Below are positions 8,040-16,185 of a DNA stretch of 64,000 nucleotides, in pieces (the stretch's first letter is position 1; each line of letters starts with the position of its first letter). A program made the translations under genes and the position numbers. The stretch is from Sediminibacterium soli. Lineage in GTDB: Bacteria > Bacteroidota > Bacteroidia > Chitinophagales > Chitinophagaceae. The notes beneath the pieces were generated by a model. It saw nothing but the letters and a program-made list of their open reading frames with translations. It was not told where the DNA came from and searched no databases. Location of the stretch: assembly GCF_009939225.1 (NCBI RefSeq), contig NZ_JAACJR010000006.1:124001-188000 (forward strand). The letters are read 5' to 3'.

Positions 8040-11000
8040 TTAAAAGGTTAGGTTGAATTTTGTACCGATAGAAAAGTTGAACAGGTTGTCTTCGCCCGAC
8101 AAGCCGATCGTTGCCGACAGCAATACGTAGTTGTAGGCTGCGTAGTACATACCGCCGCCATAGGAGTAATGCCATTTTCTTGAGTCTTCCCCTTCCTGCC
8201 ATACCCGGCCGAGCTCGTTGAATGCGATCAGACCCACGGCGCCGGGGAATACATAGGATTTGGATTCGAAGAGTTTTACCCTTACCTCAAGGCCGCTGTA
8301 GAAAAGCGATGAGCCTGTAAAGCGGTCTTTGCGGTAACCTCGCAGGTAGTTGTTGGCGCCCAATGTGAGTCCCTGGAAGTACTCGTAGTTTTTGCTGAAG
8401 ATATGTCCCCCGCCAACACGCAGTATCGTTACCAGTTTGGCCGGCTCAGACAGCGCGGCATGTACGGTCATATCCGAGGTAAGCGCTGTAAAGGGTTTGG
8501 CGGCTTTTGTTAACGCGCCCGTTGCCTCAAACTGGGTTACCCAGTTGATGCCGCGTGTTGGCAGCAATACGTTATCGAGGTTGTTAATGATAATTGCCAG
8601 TTTACCGCCCGCGTAGGTTTTGCGGGTATAGATCAGATTCGAATCAAGCCCCAGTGCAGAGGGCGTTCCCATGATCTTGCCCTGGTTGTTCTCGTACCTG
8701 TCCCAGTAGTGATTCACCACAGGACCTGCCAGCACCTGCAATACGGGGTTGAAACGTTTCCGAAGAAACAGTTGCCCCTCCAGGTATTTGTACCGCACAC
8801 GGTAAAAATCAATCCCTTTCTTCTGGTCATAAGGCGTTTCATTGCCAAACCCGAAGAAATTATCCAGCGCCGGATTCAGCAGCGAGGCGCGGGCAACAAT
8901 ATCCAGTTTGCCGATCGCCTGGTTGAACTGACCCTGGTATTTAATCTGGTAGGCACCGCTGTTGAAGGCATACAGGGTGGAGAATTTTTGCTCGGTTGCA
9001 AACGGCTCTTTGCGGAAGCCGAATGTGCGTCTGCTGAACCCGAGCCCCACCAGGAATTTATCTTCCGCGTTGAACCCGAAATTGAACTGCGGAAAATGAG
9101 AGAGATTGTATTTGAAGTTCACCGGTGTATAGTCGTTCACATGCGGATCGGAAGAAGTGCGCACACGCGACCTGTTGTTTTCCGCTACGTAGTTTTCGCT
9201 GGTGGTCATGTCGTACAGATAGTTGCGGATATTGCCTTTTACATTGAATGTATCGCTGCCCTTTCCTCCGATAAGGCGTAAACGTATCCTCGAATCAGCC
9301 TTTTCATCCACATCAAAGTAATCGTCGCTGTTCAGTCCGTACATCAGTATTTCTTTCGTGTCTCTTGGGTCAAATTTCCGCTCGTACATGACCGACTCCA
9401 GTTTCTGCGTTTTTTTATCGCGCTTGTAAACGCTTACCTGCAGCGTATCGTCAACCGTGGTTACCTTGAAATATTCGTTGTCGTTAGTGCCGAGAACGGT
9501 TACGGTCTTAGAGAGGAACCGGTAGTATTCCAGTCCTTTTTCCATCATCTGGTCGCGGCGGCCTTTGAGTTTGGTGAGGATCTCCGCGCCGTCGATCGCT
9601 ACGATCTCGGGCGGCATTCTGTTTACCGCAACGGCAAGCAGGCTGTCGGTCATCGTATGCTGAAAACTGTCGATGATGTTCACCCAGCGCTGCCTGTCGA
9701 GCCGGTTGAGAAAGAACCGGTCTATATCCCGTTCTTCCCAGTTGAACCAGTTCACATCCCTGATGTCTGCAGAGAATCCCTTGAGATAAGGGAATAGCGT
9801 CGAGGCGATCGTTTTGATCAGCCTGCCATCGGAACCGAAGAAAACCTGGTCGCGGTCGCGGGGAACGGGATAATACACTTTTCCCTTGCCTGTATCCCGT
9901 GTGGCCCATTTCCACTGGTCGAAATGGCGGTCCCAGTCGCCGATCAGCATATCCAGCAAACGCGCGCGTAGCATCAGCGGCTGATCGATTCGGTTATCGT
10001 TGTCTTCCAGCACCTTGCTCATCACTTTCTGGGTGCTCTTTGTATCCGCACCCGGAACGGGGTCGCGGTCTTCGAGCATACAAACGGTATTGGCCACGCG
10101 CGAACGGTATACGCCAAACGCGGGATCATCGGGTACGAAGAAAAATTGCGGACTGGCAACAGGCACGCCCAGCGCTTTGGCCAGGTCGGGCACCGCCAGC
10201 GCGCCATAGGGATGCGAGGCGGAGATCATATCCGAAACAATATCCTGTGCCACCGACCCCCGCAGAAATTCAGGCATGGCTTTCTCGGGATTCTTATCAA
10301 TGCTGCGGAGTGACCATTCCTTTCCGTTTTTGTCCCGCATCCGCAGCGAGGCGGTCTGTTTGCCGCCGCCCACGCCTGTCACTCTCAGCCCGCCTTTCTC
10401 CTTGCGCAGGTTAAATACTTTCAGTTTTACCTTGGTCGACCATTCTTCCCGGTAGTTGTTACCGAATATGAAACGTTTAAGCGGAGAGGCGTTGCCGTAC
10501 TTTTCACTGGCCTGAACCAGTACGCTGTCTTCAAAAGGAACTTCTATGGGCGTAACCGTTGCGGTGTGTACGCCCGAGTCAATCCTGGGCAGCTTGGCGA
10601 AATTCCATACCGTTTTCTCGAAGGTTTTGTTCACTTCTTCGTCCTTTACCTCGTAAAAAGCCACTTTCACATTCTTGTCCTTCATGATTTCCATCGTGGC
10701 AAATCCGTTCTCTTCCGAGCCGTATAACTGGTGTTTGCTTTTTGATACACGGGTTTTATTGGTTCCCGCGCCGCTGGTGATATAGGTATAGCTGCTGTCC
10801 TGTATCAGTTGAAGGTTGTGTTCGTGTCCTGCCGCATAGATCACATTCGGATGTGCCTTTAATACCTTGTTGATGTCGCGGATCATATTCTGGTAAGCAG
10901 GATGCTTGAGATCCTGCGCCGTGCCGAATATGCCGCGGGTGATCGGATAGATGGACCCGATCAGCGGCATCGGTACGTACATCTTGGGACTGGCATCGGT

Positions 11001-11693
11001 GAGCGGAAAAATATGCTGCTTGAGGGTGAAATACCCGCCGTGTATGCCATCGCTTTTAAAGGGGTGGTGACAGGCAAAGACGATCAGCTTTCTTGCATTT
11101 TTGGTGACGATTTCGTCCAGCTGACTCAATACCTCTTCTTTTGTCTTATAGGGACAGTCGGATTCTATCCCCGGTTTATCGTACAGGTGCAGCCACCACT
11201 GGCTGTCCATCATGATCAGTACCACATCATTGCTCAGGCTCACTTCTTCCGGCCCCGGGCACCCGTCTTTGGGATAGAACTGAACATTGTTGCCACCGTG
11301 GGCGTCGATGTAATTCTGCTCGCGCATCACCGCATTCCATCCATCGGGTCCTTCGTGGTCCCAGTCGTGGTTGCCGGGAAGGAAATAGGCTCGGGCGGGG
11401 GTATTGGCCACAATATGTGTCTGCGAATCGAGTATGGTGGCGGCCATGGTGTAGTGCGAATAGGCATCGTCGGGCAGACCATAGGTGTACAGGTTATCGC
11501 CCAGGTAAAGCACGGTGGTAATACTGTCGAGTTTGATGCGGTTTCTGACCGCCGATACCACGGGATGACGACCGTTTTTCAACGATCCCGCATCGCCGAT
11601 CAATACGATCCTTGCCTGCACCGAGTCTTTTTGTGCAGACAACTCGTTTGCCAGTGTACATAGCACTATCAGAATTGTCAGGGTATACTTCAC
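8040..11693 (-). CDS. Secreted metallophosphatase fused to a kinase-like middle region and an Omp85-type barrel
   Basis: A 1217-residue surface protein. After a signal peptide, residues 25-330 form a calcineurin-like phosphoesterase with metal motifs IGDAGS, LGDNLY, GNHDW, CHHPF and GHEHN. The last about 350 residues are an Omp85/surface-antigen barrel (NNYLRGYRKDRF, C-terminal Phe). The middle (about 400-640) has no clear assignment, but carries a pattern like atypical kinases of the CotH/HipA/Fam20 kind: an Ile-Asp-Lys near K467, a catalytic-loop-like LIGDWDRHFDQW (583-594) and a metal-loop-like PVPRDRDQVFF (609-619). The GTG start at 11693 overlaps the upstream stop by 4 bases (GTGA), implying translational coupling. 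Barrel and phosphatase calls are firm; the kinase-like reading is my inference. Confidence 0.85.
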   Translation of the reverse strand: MKYTLTILIVLCTLANELSAQKDSVQARIVLIGDAGSLKNGRHPVVSAVRNRIKLDSITTVLYLGDNLYTYGLPDDAYSHYTMAATILDSQTHIVANTPARAYFLPGNHDWDHEGPDGWNAVMREQNYIDAHGGNNVQFYPKDGCPGPEEVSLSNDVVLIMMDSQWWLHLYDKPGIESDCPYKTKEEVLSQLDEIVTKNARKLIVFACHHPFKSDGIHGGYFTLKQHIFPLTDASPKMYVPMPLIGSIYPITRGIFGTAQDLKHPAYQNMIRDINKVLKAHPNVIYAAGHEHNLQLIQDSSYTYITSGAGTNKTRVSKSKHQLYGSEENGFATMEIMKDKNVKVAFYEVKDEEVNKTFEKTVWNFAKLPRIDSGVHTATVTPIEVPFEDSVLVQASEKYGNASPLKRFIFGNNYREEWSTKVKLKVFNLRKEKGGLRVTGVGGGKQTASLRMRDKNGKEWSLRSIDKNPEKAMPEFLRGSVAQDIVSDMISASHPYGALAVPDLAKALGVPVASPQFFFVPDDPAFGVYRSRVANTVCMLEDRDPVPGADTKSTQKVMSKVLEDNDNRIDQPLMLRARLLDMLIGDWDRHFDQWKWATRDTGKGKVYYPVPRDRDQVFFGSDGRLIKTIASTLFPYLKGFSADIRDVNWFNWEERDIDRFFLNRLDRQRWVNIIDSFQHTMTDSLLAVAVNRMPPEIVAIDGAEILTKLKGRRDQMMEKGLEYYRFLSKTVTVLGTNDNEYFKVTTVDDTLQVSVYKRDKKTQKLESVMYERKFDPRDTKEILMYGLNSDDYFDVDEKADSRIRLRLIGGKGSDTFNVKGNIRNYLYDMTTSENYVAENNRSRVRTSSDPHVNDYTPVNFKYNLSHFPQFNFGFNAEDKFLVGLGFSRRTFGFRKEPFATEQKFSTLYAFNSGAYQIKYQGQFNQAIGKLDIVARASLLNPALDNFFGFGNETPYDQKKGIDFYRVRYKYLEGQLFLRKRFNPVLQVLAGPVVNHYWDRYENNQGKIMGTPSALGLDSNLIYTRKTYAGGKLAIIINNLDNVLLPTRGINWVTQFEATGALTKAAKPFTALTSDMTVHAALSEPAKLVTILRVGGGHIFSKNYEYFQGLTLGANNYLRGYRKDRFTGSSLFYSGLEVRVKLFESKSYVFPGAVGLIAFNELGRVWQEGEDSRKWHYSYGGGMYYAAYNYVLLSATIGLSGEDNLFNFSIGTKFNLTF

Positions 11694-12574
11694 TTCTTAT
11701 TGTTTTTTCGTTTTAGGATGAGTACGTTGCCGAATTCGCCGAGATTGATCTCGTTGGATATGAGCAGGTCGCCGGTTGGCGTAAACGCCAGTCCCTCGGG
11801 TTGCCGGTACAGGTAAGGATCCAGGGGGTAAACATCCCTTACCTTTCCGGAACTGTCTGCAATCACCAGTACTTTGTTTACGGAAGAGACCATATAAATA
11901 TCATGGTTCAGTGGGTTGACAGCGCTTGCAGATGGTTTGAAGCGGACTTTGTTCACATCCAGTTTCTTGGCGATGGGGGATACATCGATCTTTTTCGGAA
12001 ACAGGGCATAGGTATTGGTCACTGTATTGAAACTCCAGATGCTTACCGCCGCTTTTTTATCGATCGAACAGTCCTTGCAGATCATATGCAGCGAGGCGGT
12101 GGAGGAATCGTAATACAGACTTTCAAATTCGTTGCTTCCGTTTTTAGGAAAAGTATAGTTCTCCGCCAGCAATGAATCGCCGTTGAAATGCACACGTGTG
12201 ATATCGCCGTTGCTGGTCAGTATGTAAAAGATGCTGTCTACCCGTTCAAGGTCTTCGTAATCGGCTTTCTTTCCGAATTTCCATTTCTGGAAGGCACGGG
12301 TCTTCAGAAACACCTTGAACAGCCAGCCTTCCTCATCAATAATGGCAAATACGCTGGTGTCTTTCGCATAGAAATCAATACCCGATATCTCGTCCAGCTG
12401 TTCCGTTACATTTATTTTATAAGGATGGTTGAGGTCGTAATCGGGTGTATCGGGATAGACCTCCTTGTGAGACCTGCCGCAGCCGCCGGTAAAATACAGT
12501 AAGCCCGTACCCACCAGGCAATACAATAATGCGCGGCCGATCAAGGAACCCGTAGTGTCAGTATAAGAACGCAT
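11690..12574 (-). CDS. YjiK/SdiA-regulated-like beta-propeller lipoprotein
   Basis: 294 residues. The N-terminus has a hydrophobic signal ending in FTGGC, a plausible lipobox, so the protein is probably an envelope lipoprotein. The rest is a series of short repeated beta-rich units with the patterns EISGIDFY, EDLERVDSIFYILTSNGDI, EFESLYYD and QPEGLAFTPTGDLLISNE, as in the SdiA-regulated/YjiK beta-propeller family whose biochemical role is not established. It is the first gene of the minus-strand operon that continues into the phosphatase-Omp85 fusion with a 4-base stop/start overlap, so the two probably act in the same compartment. The ATG at 12574 is the only start that supplies the signal peptide. 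Confidence 0.72.
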   Translation of the reverse strand: MRSYTDTTGSLIGRALLYCLVGTGLLYFTGGCGRSHKEVYPDTPDYDLNHPYKINVTEQLDEISGIDFYAKDTSVFAIIDEEGWLFKVFLKTRAFQKWKFGKKADYEDLERVDSIFYILTSNGDITRVHFNGDSLLAENYTFPKNGSNEFESLYYDSSTASLHMICKDCSIDKKAAVSIWSFNTVTNTYALFPKKIDVSPIAKKLDVNKVRFKPSASAVNPLNHDIYMVSSVNKVLVIADSSGKVRDVYPLDPYLYRQPEGLAFTPTGDLLISNEINLGEFGNVLILKRKNNKK

Positions 12575-12600
12575 GACTAAATGGGATAAAAAATGCTGCC

Positions 12601-12622
12601 ATCTGATGTGCAGCCATCAGAT
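12601..12622. promoter_or_regulatory. 8-bp inverted repeat upstream of the polyP/cyclase operon
   Basis: ATCTGATG, six-base spacer, CATCAGAT: a perfect inverted repeat 27-48 bases upstream of the first gene of the minus-strand operon. It could be an operator or the base of a 5'-UTR hairpin. No further support. Confidence 0.3.
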
Positions 12623-12660
12623 TCCGATTCAATCAGGAGTGAAATGAATAAACAGTGCTT

Positions 12661-12680
12661 ATGTAGAATTTATTCTACAT
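12661..12680. promoter_or_regulatory. 20-bp palindrome ATGTAGAA-TTTA-TTCTACAT
   Basis: A perfect 8-bp inverted repeat with a 4-base centre in the divergent intergenic region between the minus-strand operon (start 12574) and the small secreted protein (start 12755). A nearly identical palindrome occurs at 18272-18291; the two share the core GAATTTATTC, a G/A change matched by C/T in the other arm, and flanking TGT/ACA. Paired compensating differences suggest a dimeric regulator site. The regulator is unknown. Confidence 0.45.
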
Positions 12681-12754
12681 TTTTTATATTCCTGAAAAAA
12701 CGCATGCGGGGCATAGTTATTTTTTCTGTAGCGGAAACATAAATACTCCGATCT

Positions 12755-12997
12755 ATGAAAAAATTATTTGTATTACTGGCATTGGGAATAGGGCTTACTG
12801 CATCTGTCGGCGCCCAAACGGAAAAGCATAAGGTGTCGAATGATGATTATAAATCCAAAGTAAAACCCACCACTACCGTAGGCGAAAAAGTGCACAATGT
12901 TTTCAGCAAACACAAGAAGACAAGCGGACTTAAGATCAAGAAAAAGAACAAACACACCGACGCGAAAACAAAAACGGAAGTGAAAACAAAGCCATAA
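12755..12997 (+). CDS. Small secreted lysine-rich protein
   Basis: 80 residues with a clear signal peptide (MKKLFVLLALGIGLTASVGAQ, cut after Ala) and a very basic mature part rich in Lys, Thr and His (KKTSGLKIKKKNKHTDAK). No family is recognised. A strong hairpin terminator follows at 13016 and a palindromic candidate operator lies 75 bases upstream, so it looks like a single-gene transcript. The coding signal rests on the signal peptide, the terminator and the absence of a competing frame. A nucleic-acid- or polyanion-binding role in the periplasm would fit the charge but is speculation. Confidence 0.7.
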   Translation: MKKLFVLLALGIGLTASVGAQTEKHKVSNDDYKSKVKPTTTVGEKVHNVFSKHKKTSGLKIKKKNKHTDAKTKTEVKTKP

Positions 12998-13015
12998 TCA
13001 GTGTTGAATACAGCA

Positions 13016-13047
13016 GATCCCCGGTAACCCCGGGGATCATTTTTTTC
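13016..13047 (+). terminator. Rho-independent terminator
   Basis: GATCCCCGG, five-base loop, CCGGGGATC, then a run of seven T. It ends the small secreted protein gene and overlaps the stop of the convergent YihY gene. Confidence 0.85.
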
Positions 13048-14023
13048 GGAGCACTATCTTGCCTGGCCTGGGATCGGTTTTTACAGCGGTGCGCAGCGAG
13101 GGGAGTTCTTTGCTTTCGGTTTTGATAATGTATACCGCCTGGTCGCCGGGCTTGATGCCGTTACCGATATCACGGCTGTACACTTTGGTGAACTCCGCCC
13201 CGAAATACAGAATGATCGAAGTATAGTATACCCACACAAGTATCACGAATACAGAAGCAACTGTTCCGTAAATGGCGCCGAGCCGGGAATTGCCTATGTA
13301 CAAACCGATCAGGAATTTACCGATGATGAACAGCACCGTCGTAAAAGTTGCGCCGGCGATACTGTCCTTCCACCCGATCTTTGCATCGGGCAATACTTTG
13401 AATATTACGGTGAACAACGCCGTGATCACCAGGAAAACAGAAGCCAGGTTACCCAGGTAGAGAAGGTGAACAGACGAGTCCCTGAACAGTCTTTCCAGCC
13501 GCTCGTACAAAGCATCCATCAGCGAATTAACGATCAGTGATACCAGCAGTATGAACCCAATACCGACAACGAGCGAGAAGGAGAGCAGCCTGTCAAGCAG
13601 CAGCTTCAGCCAGCCTTTCCTCGGTTTGGTGCGGATACTCCAGATATAATTAACAGATCCCTGTATCTCGGTAAACACACTCGATGCACCGATCAGCAGG
13701 ATGGCGGCGCCGATAACAATGCCCCATACACCGCTGTCTCTCAGCCGCACATTGGCGATGATATTCTGTATCTGTACCGCCGCTTCCTGGCCAATCAGCT
13801 GCTGTATCTGCCCGTATACCCTTCCCTCCACCGCCTCCTGTCCGAAAGCGGCGCCGGCAATGCTGATGACGATCAGCAAAAATGGCGCGATGGAAAATAT
13901 GGTATAGTACGAAAGGGAGGCAGCGAGTTTCATGCCTTCATCGCTGATGAATTCAGACACCGATTTTTTCAGCACCTGCGGTAAATGCTTCAGCACCTGC
14001 AGTATGGCCATCGTTTTTTTCAT
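13037..14023 (-). CDS. YihY/virulence factor BrkB family membrane protein
   Basis: 328 residues from the ATG at 14023 (MKKTMAILQ). It has the YihY/BrkB architecture: an N-terminal stretch with ELISDEGMKLAASLSYYTIFSIAPFLL-like character (here EGMKLAASLSYYTIFSIAP), six membrane helices spread over about residues 30-290, and the family pattern GATFTTVLFIIGKFLIGLYIG followed by YGTVASVFVILVWVYY. The family is widespread and was once called RNase BN in error; the molecular function is unknown. Longer starts up to 14089 are possible, but they add a stretch overlapping the upstream region without membrane-protein character. It ends convergently with the small secreted protein gene. Confidence 0.88.
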   Translation of the reverse strand: MKKTMAILQVLKHLPQVLKKSVSEFISDEGMKLAASLSYYTIFSIAPFLLIVISIAGAAFGQEAVEGRVYGQIQQLIGQEAAVQIQNIIANVRLRDSGVWGIVIGAAILLIGASSVFTEIQGSVNYIWSIRTKPRKGWLKLLLDRLLSFSLVVGIGFILLVSLIVNSLMDALYERLERLFRDSSVHLLYLGNLASVFLVITALFTVIFKVLPDAKIGWKDSIAGATFTTVLFIIGKFLIGLYIGNSRLGAIYGTVASVFVILVWVYYTSIILYFGAEFTKVYSRDIGNGIKPGDQAVYIIKTESKELPSLRTAVKTDPRPGKIVLRKK

Positions 14024-14159
14024 ACACTTAGCGAAGCCAATTCCTATTCCAAATAACCATGTAAAACGATTGTGGAAAATAATTCCCAAAAGAAGTGCGG
14101 TCTGTGCAGCACCGACGGGTACGTTTTTTTAACCTCCTGCAGAAAGAAAAAGAAAGCAT

Positions 14160-14312
14160 ATGCGTAGTTTATTATACCTGATAGCAGTTATCCTCGTCAT
14201 AGGATGGCTGATTGGTTTCTTTGCCTACAGCGTAGGCGGATTGATCCATATATTGCTGATACTGGCAATCATTTCGCTCTTATTGGGCATCATCAACCGC
14301 TCGGCTGATTAG
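14160..14312 (+). CDS. Small hydrophobic membrane protein (Lmo0937-like)
   Basis: 50 residues starting at the ATG at 14160 and ending NRSAD. Two hydrophobic stretches (LLYLIAVILVIGWLIGFFAY and LIHILLILAIISLLLGII) separated by SVGG match the small Lmo0937-family membrane proteins common in Bacteroidota and Firmicutes, often linked to envelope stress; the function is unknown. An AG-rich stretch (GAAAGAAAAAGAAAG) precedes the start. A rho-independent terminator follows 30 bases after the stop, giving a compact single-gene unit. Confidence 0.8.
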   Translation: MRSLLYLIAVILVIGWLIGFFAYSVGGLIHILLILAIISLLLGIINRSAD

Positions 14313-14341
14313 GTACTTTTATCGATATCAGAAAAACCCAG

Positions 14342-14369
14342 AGGCTGCATCTTACCTGCAGCCTTTTTG
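14342..14369 (+). terminator. Rho-independent terminator
   Basis: AGGCTGCA, seven-base loop, TGCAGCCT, then five T; ends the Lmo0937-like gene. Confidence 0.85.
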
Positions 14370-14382
14370 TTTGGGTGTCTGC

Positions 14383-14408
14383 AAAAAAAAGGCAGCGAAT
14401 GCTGCCTT
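14383..14408 (-). terminator. Rho-independent terminator
   Basis: On the minus strand: AAGGCAGC, ATTC loop, GCTGCCTT, then a long T-run. It ends the hypothetical gene at 14433-14774. Confidence 0.85.
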
Positions 14409-14432
14409 CCCCAAAAATGAAACGGTATCGTG

Positions 14433-14774
14433 TCAGCTTTTTGCCTTTTTTTCCATGTTTTCCACTTTCAGGATAAACTCGCTGGTATCGGGCTCGGAAG
14501 AAGGGCCGTACCCGTCAACCAGGGTGCCCTTGGCTCCGTCCCTTGCTTCAATCACATACATGATCGATGCATCAGCGGGATCGGTTTGTCCTTCAAAGCG
14601 AAAAAAGTTTACAATCTTCACCTGTTCTGCGGTATAGGTCTTACCGGTTGTGTAAGAAAGCAACTGGTCTTCCTTTACCGTAAAGTCTTCTGTATAGCCA
14701 TCCTGGCGCATGCGTGCCAGGCAATCCACCAGGGTTTTCAGATAGGCCGGGGTGGGAGCGGTTTGCGTGTTCAT
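14433..14774 (-). CDS. Uncharacterised small protein (Bacteroidota family)
   Basis: 113 residues, soluble, acidic, with the pattern DGYTEDFTVKEDQL, IVNFFRFEGQTDPADASIMYVIEARDG and KGTLVDGYG. It resembles a family of about 100-residue Bacteroidota proteins that is often named 'phosphoribosylpyrophosphate synthetase' in automatic annotation, although no PRPP-synthetase motif is present; I would not transfer that function. It is a single-gene unit with its own terminator at 14383. Nearby genes (four-helix PA2169-type protein, Lmo0937-like protein) are typical stress-response companions, which hints at a general stress role. Confidence 0.7.
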   Translation of the reverse strand: MNTQTAPTPAYLKTLVDCLARMRQDGYTEDFTVKEDQLLSYTTGKTYTAEQVKIVNFFRFEGQTDPADASIMYVIEARDGAKGTLVDGYGPSSEPDTSEFILKVENMEKKAKS

Positions 14775-14794
14775 ATGGAGTGTTTTTACATGAA

Positions 14795-14824
14795 GAAAAA
14801 AGGCTGGGCAAAATGCACCAGCCT
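14795..14824 (-). terminator. Candidate terminator downstream of the PA2169-like gene
   Basis: On the minus strand AGGCTGG, ten-base loop, CCAGCCT followed by six T. It lies about 95 bases past the PA2169-like stop. Confidence 0.6.
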
Positions 14825-14916
14825 GTATCTGCGTTTTCGTTTTCCCGTTTCCGTCTTAACCTCGGCAAGCTAGAAGTAGTCCGGGTCAACGTTGTGCAGA
14901 ACATTTTTACGTTGCT

Positions 14917-15387
14917 TTAAGAAGCAACCGTCTCGTGCATATCGCGGTATTTTTTGATCAGGTCATGGGCATTCTTCAGCGATGATTTCTGGTCCATGAT
15001 CAGCTGCCTTGTTTCCGCGCTCATTTCCGCATCCGATTTCAGGGCCGAGTCGTACGCTTTCTGCGCTGCATCCTCGCCATATTCGCAGGCTTCGAGTACA
15101 GACAGGCGTTCTTTGCTGGCAAATGCGGCCTTTACGTCCATCCAGGTACGGTATATCTTTCCGGAAATAGTGCTGTCGGTTGCCGGCTCGCCGCCCATTT
15201 TCACTACGGCATTGCTCAGTTCCCTTACATGATCACGGCTGTCATTCGCCATTTTGGCAAAAATGCCCCGGAGGTCCATGTCCTGCTCCCTTGTTTCGTC
15301 AACCGCTTTTTCGTATCCGTTAATGCGGTCGTTATTGATCCTGATCAGATCGTTCAATGTCTCTATCAATGTTTCGTTTGCTTTCAT
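14917..15387 (-). CDS. PA2169 family four-helix-bundle protein (DUF2383)
   Basis: 156 residues from the ATG at 15387 (MKANETLIETLNDLIRINND). The whole length is helical with the ferritin-like DUF2383 pattern: LNDLI.IN.DR..GYEKA at the start, RGIFAKMANDSRDHVRELSNAV in the middle and CEYGEDAAQKAYDSAL near 100. Proteins of this family adopt a four-helix bundle resembling ferritin and are stress-associated in many bacteria; no activity is established. An upstream in-frame ATG would add 17 non-conserved residues and was not used. It is divergent from the secreted protein at 15574. Confidence 0.87.
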   Translation of the reverse strand: MKANETLIETLNDLIRINNDRINGYEKAVDETREQDMDLRGIFAKMANDSRDHVRELSNAVVKMGGEPATDSTISGKIYRTWMDVKAAFASKERLSVLEACEYGEDAAQKAYDSALKSDAEMSAETRQLIMDQKSSLKNAHDLIKKYRDMHETVAS

Positions 15388-15573
15388 AACTGAGATGTTT
15401 GGGTTAGCGGCAAAAATCCTGTGCCTGCTTCCTGCCACCGCAAAAACCGCCGGATTGTAGAAAGAAATACACGTCCCGCGGCGCTGATTGTCAACAGAAT
15501 GGCAAAAAAATGGGGCCGGTGGTATGAAATTTTTAGCCCGTTGACCGAATTGTTCATTAAAACCAATTGTTGT

Positions 15574-16041
15574 ATGAAGCGTCTATGCATTATGATCGTT
15601 TTCGCATTTGCCGGTTACGCGGCTTCAGCCCAGAACACCACCAATTCCTATTCTTACAAGACAGCGCTGGGTGTGAAAGTCCTCGACGGAGCAGGTATTA
15701 CCCTGAAAAGTTTTATCAACGGAAACAATGCCCTTGAAGGGGTTGGATTTTTCTGGCGCCAGGGTTTTCGTCTTACAGGACTGTACGAAATACACGGCAA
15801 TATCAACGGCGCCCCCGGTTTGAAATGGTATGTTGGTCCGGGTGCCCACGTAGGTGTGTATAACAAGGACTACTATGGTGGCGCCACTACCTTCGGTATC
15901 GATGGTGTGCTGGGTCTTGACTACAAGATCAAAGGCGCGCCGATCAACTTCTCGCTCGACTGGCAGCCCTCCTTCGAGTTCAGTAACAACCGGGGATTTG
16001 TGGGCAGCTGGGGTGGGTTTGCCGTGAGGTATACTTTTTAG
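15574..16041 (+). CDS. Secreted beta-barrel-like outer-membrane protein
   Basis: 155 residues with a signal peptide (MKRLCIMIVFAFAGYAASAQ, cut after Ala-Gln). The mature part alternates hydrophobic and polar residues with many glycines, as in small outer-membrane barrels (KTALGVKVLDGAGITLKSF, WYVGPGAHVGVY, FGIDGVLGLDYKI) and closes with FAVRYTF, a typical C-terminal barrel strand ending in Phe. An eight-stranded barrel is plausible. The start at 15574 is set by the signal peptide; the longer open frame upstream is not needed. Function unknown. A palindromic repeat element separates it from the convergent topoisomerase gene. Confidence 0.8.
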   Translation: MKRLCIMIVFAFAGYAASAQNTTNSYSYKTALGVKVLDGAGITLKSFINGNNALEGVGFFWRQGFRLTGLYEIHGNINGAPGLKWYVGPGAHVGVYNKDYYGGATTFGIDGVLGLDYKIKGAPINFSLDWQPSFEFSNNRGFVGSWGGFAVRYTF

Positions 16042-16073
16042 CGGCGGAAGTGAAAAATTTAAAATTTAAAAGT

Positions 16074-16172
16074 CAAAAGTCAAAATTCAAGATGTAAAGA
16101 GGTTACAGGCTGCCTTTGTACCGACAGGTTAAACAGCGCTCTGTCTCTTACATTTTTTGAATTTTGACTTTT
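16074..16172. repeat. Intergenic palindrome of the AAAAGTCAAAATTCAA type
   Basis: Arms at about 16074-16101 and 16143-16172 contain a perfect 16-bp match, AAAAGTCAAAATTCAA against TTGAATTTTGACTTTT, extended with mismatches to about 28 bp. It lies between two convergent genes (stops at 16041 and 16186) and could act as a bidirectional terminator. It belongs to a group of low-complexity palindromes found at seven places in this window. Confidence 0.7.
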
Positions 16173-16185
16173 GCATGTTGATTTC

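Noticed and set aside
10902..11663. A 253-codon plus-strand frame within the phosphatase-barrel gene.
   Set aside because: It is a shadow of the metallophosphatase region, whose metal motifs are on the minus strand.
12700..12754. A sigma-54 promoter (GG-N10-GC) before the small secreted protein.
   Set aside because: GGGCATAGTTATTTTT lacks the downstream GC element.
14069..14088. A third copy of the 20-bp palindrome (TTGTGGAAAATAATTCCCAA) upstream of the YihY gene.
   Set aside because: Arms match poorly and the spacing differs by one base; several mismatches to the shared core.
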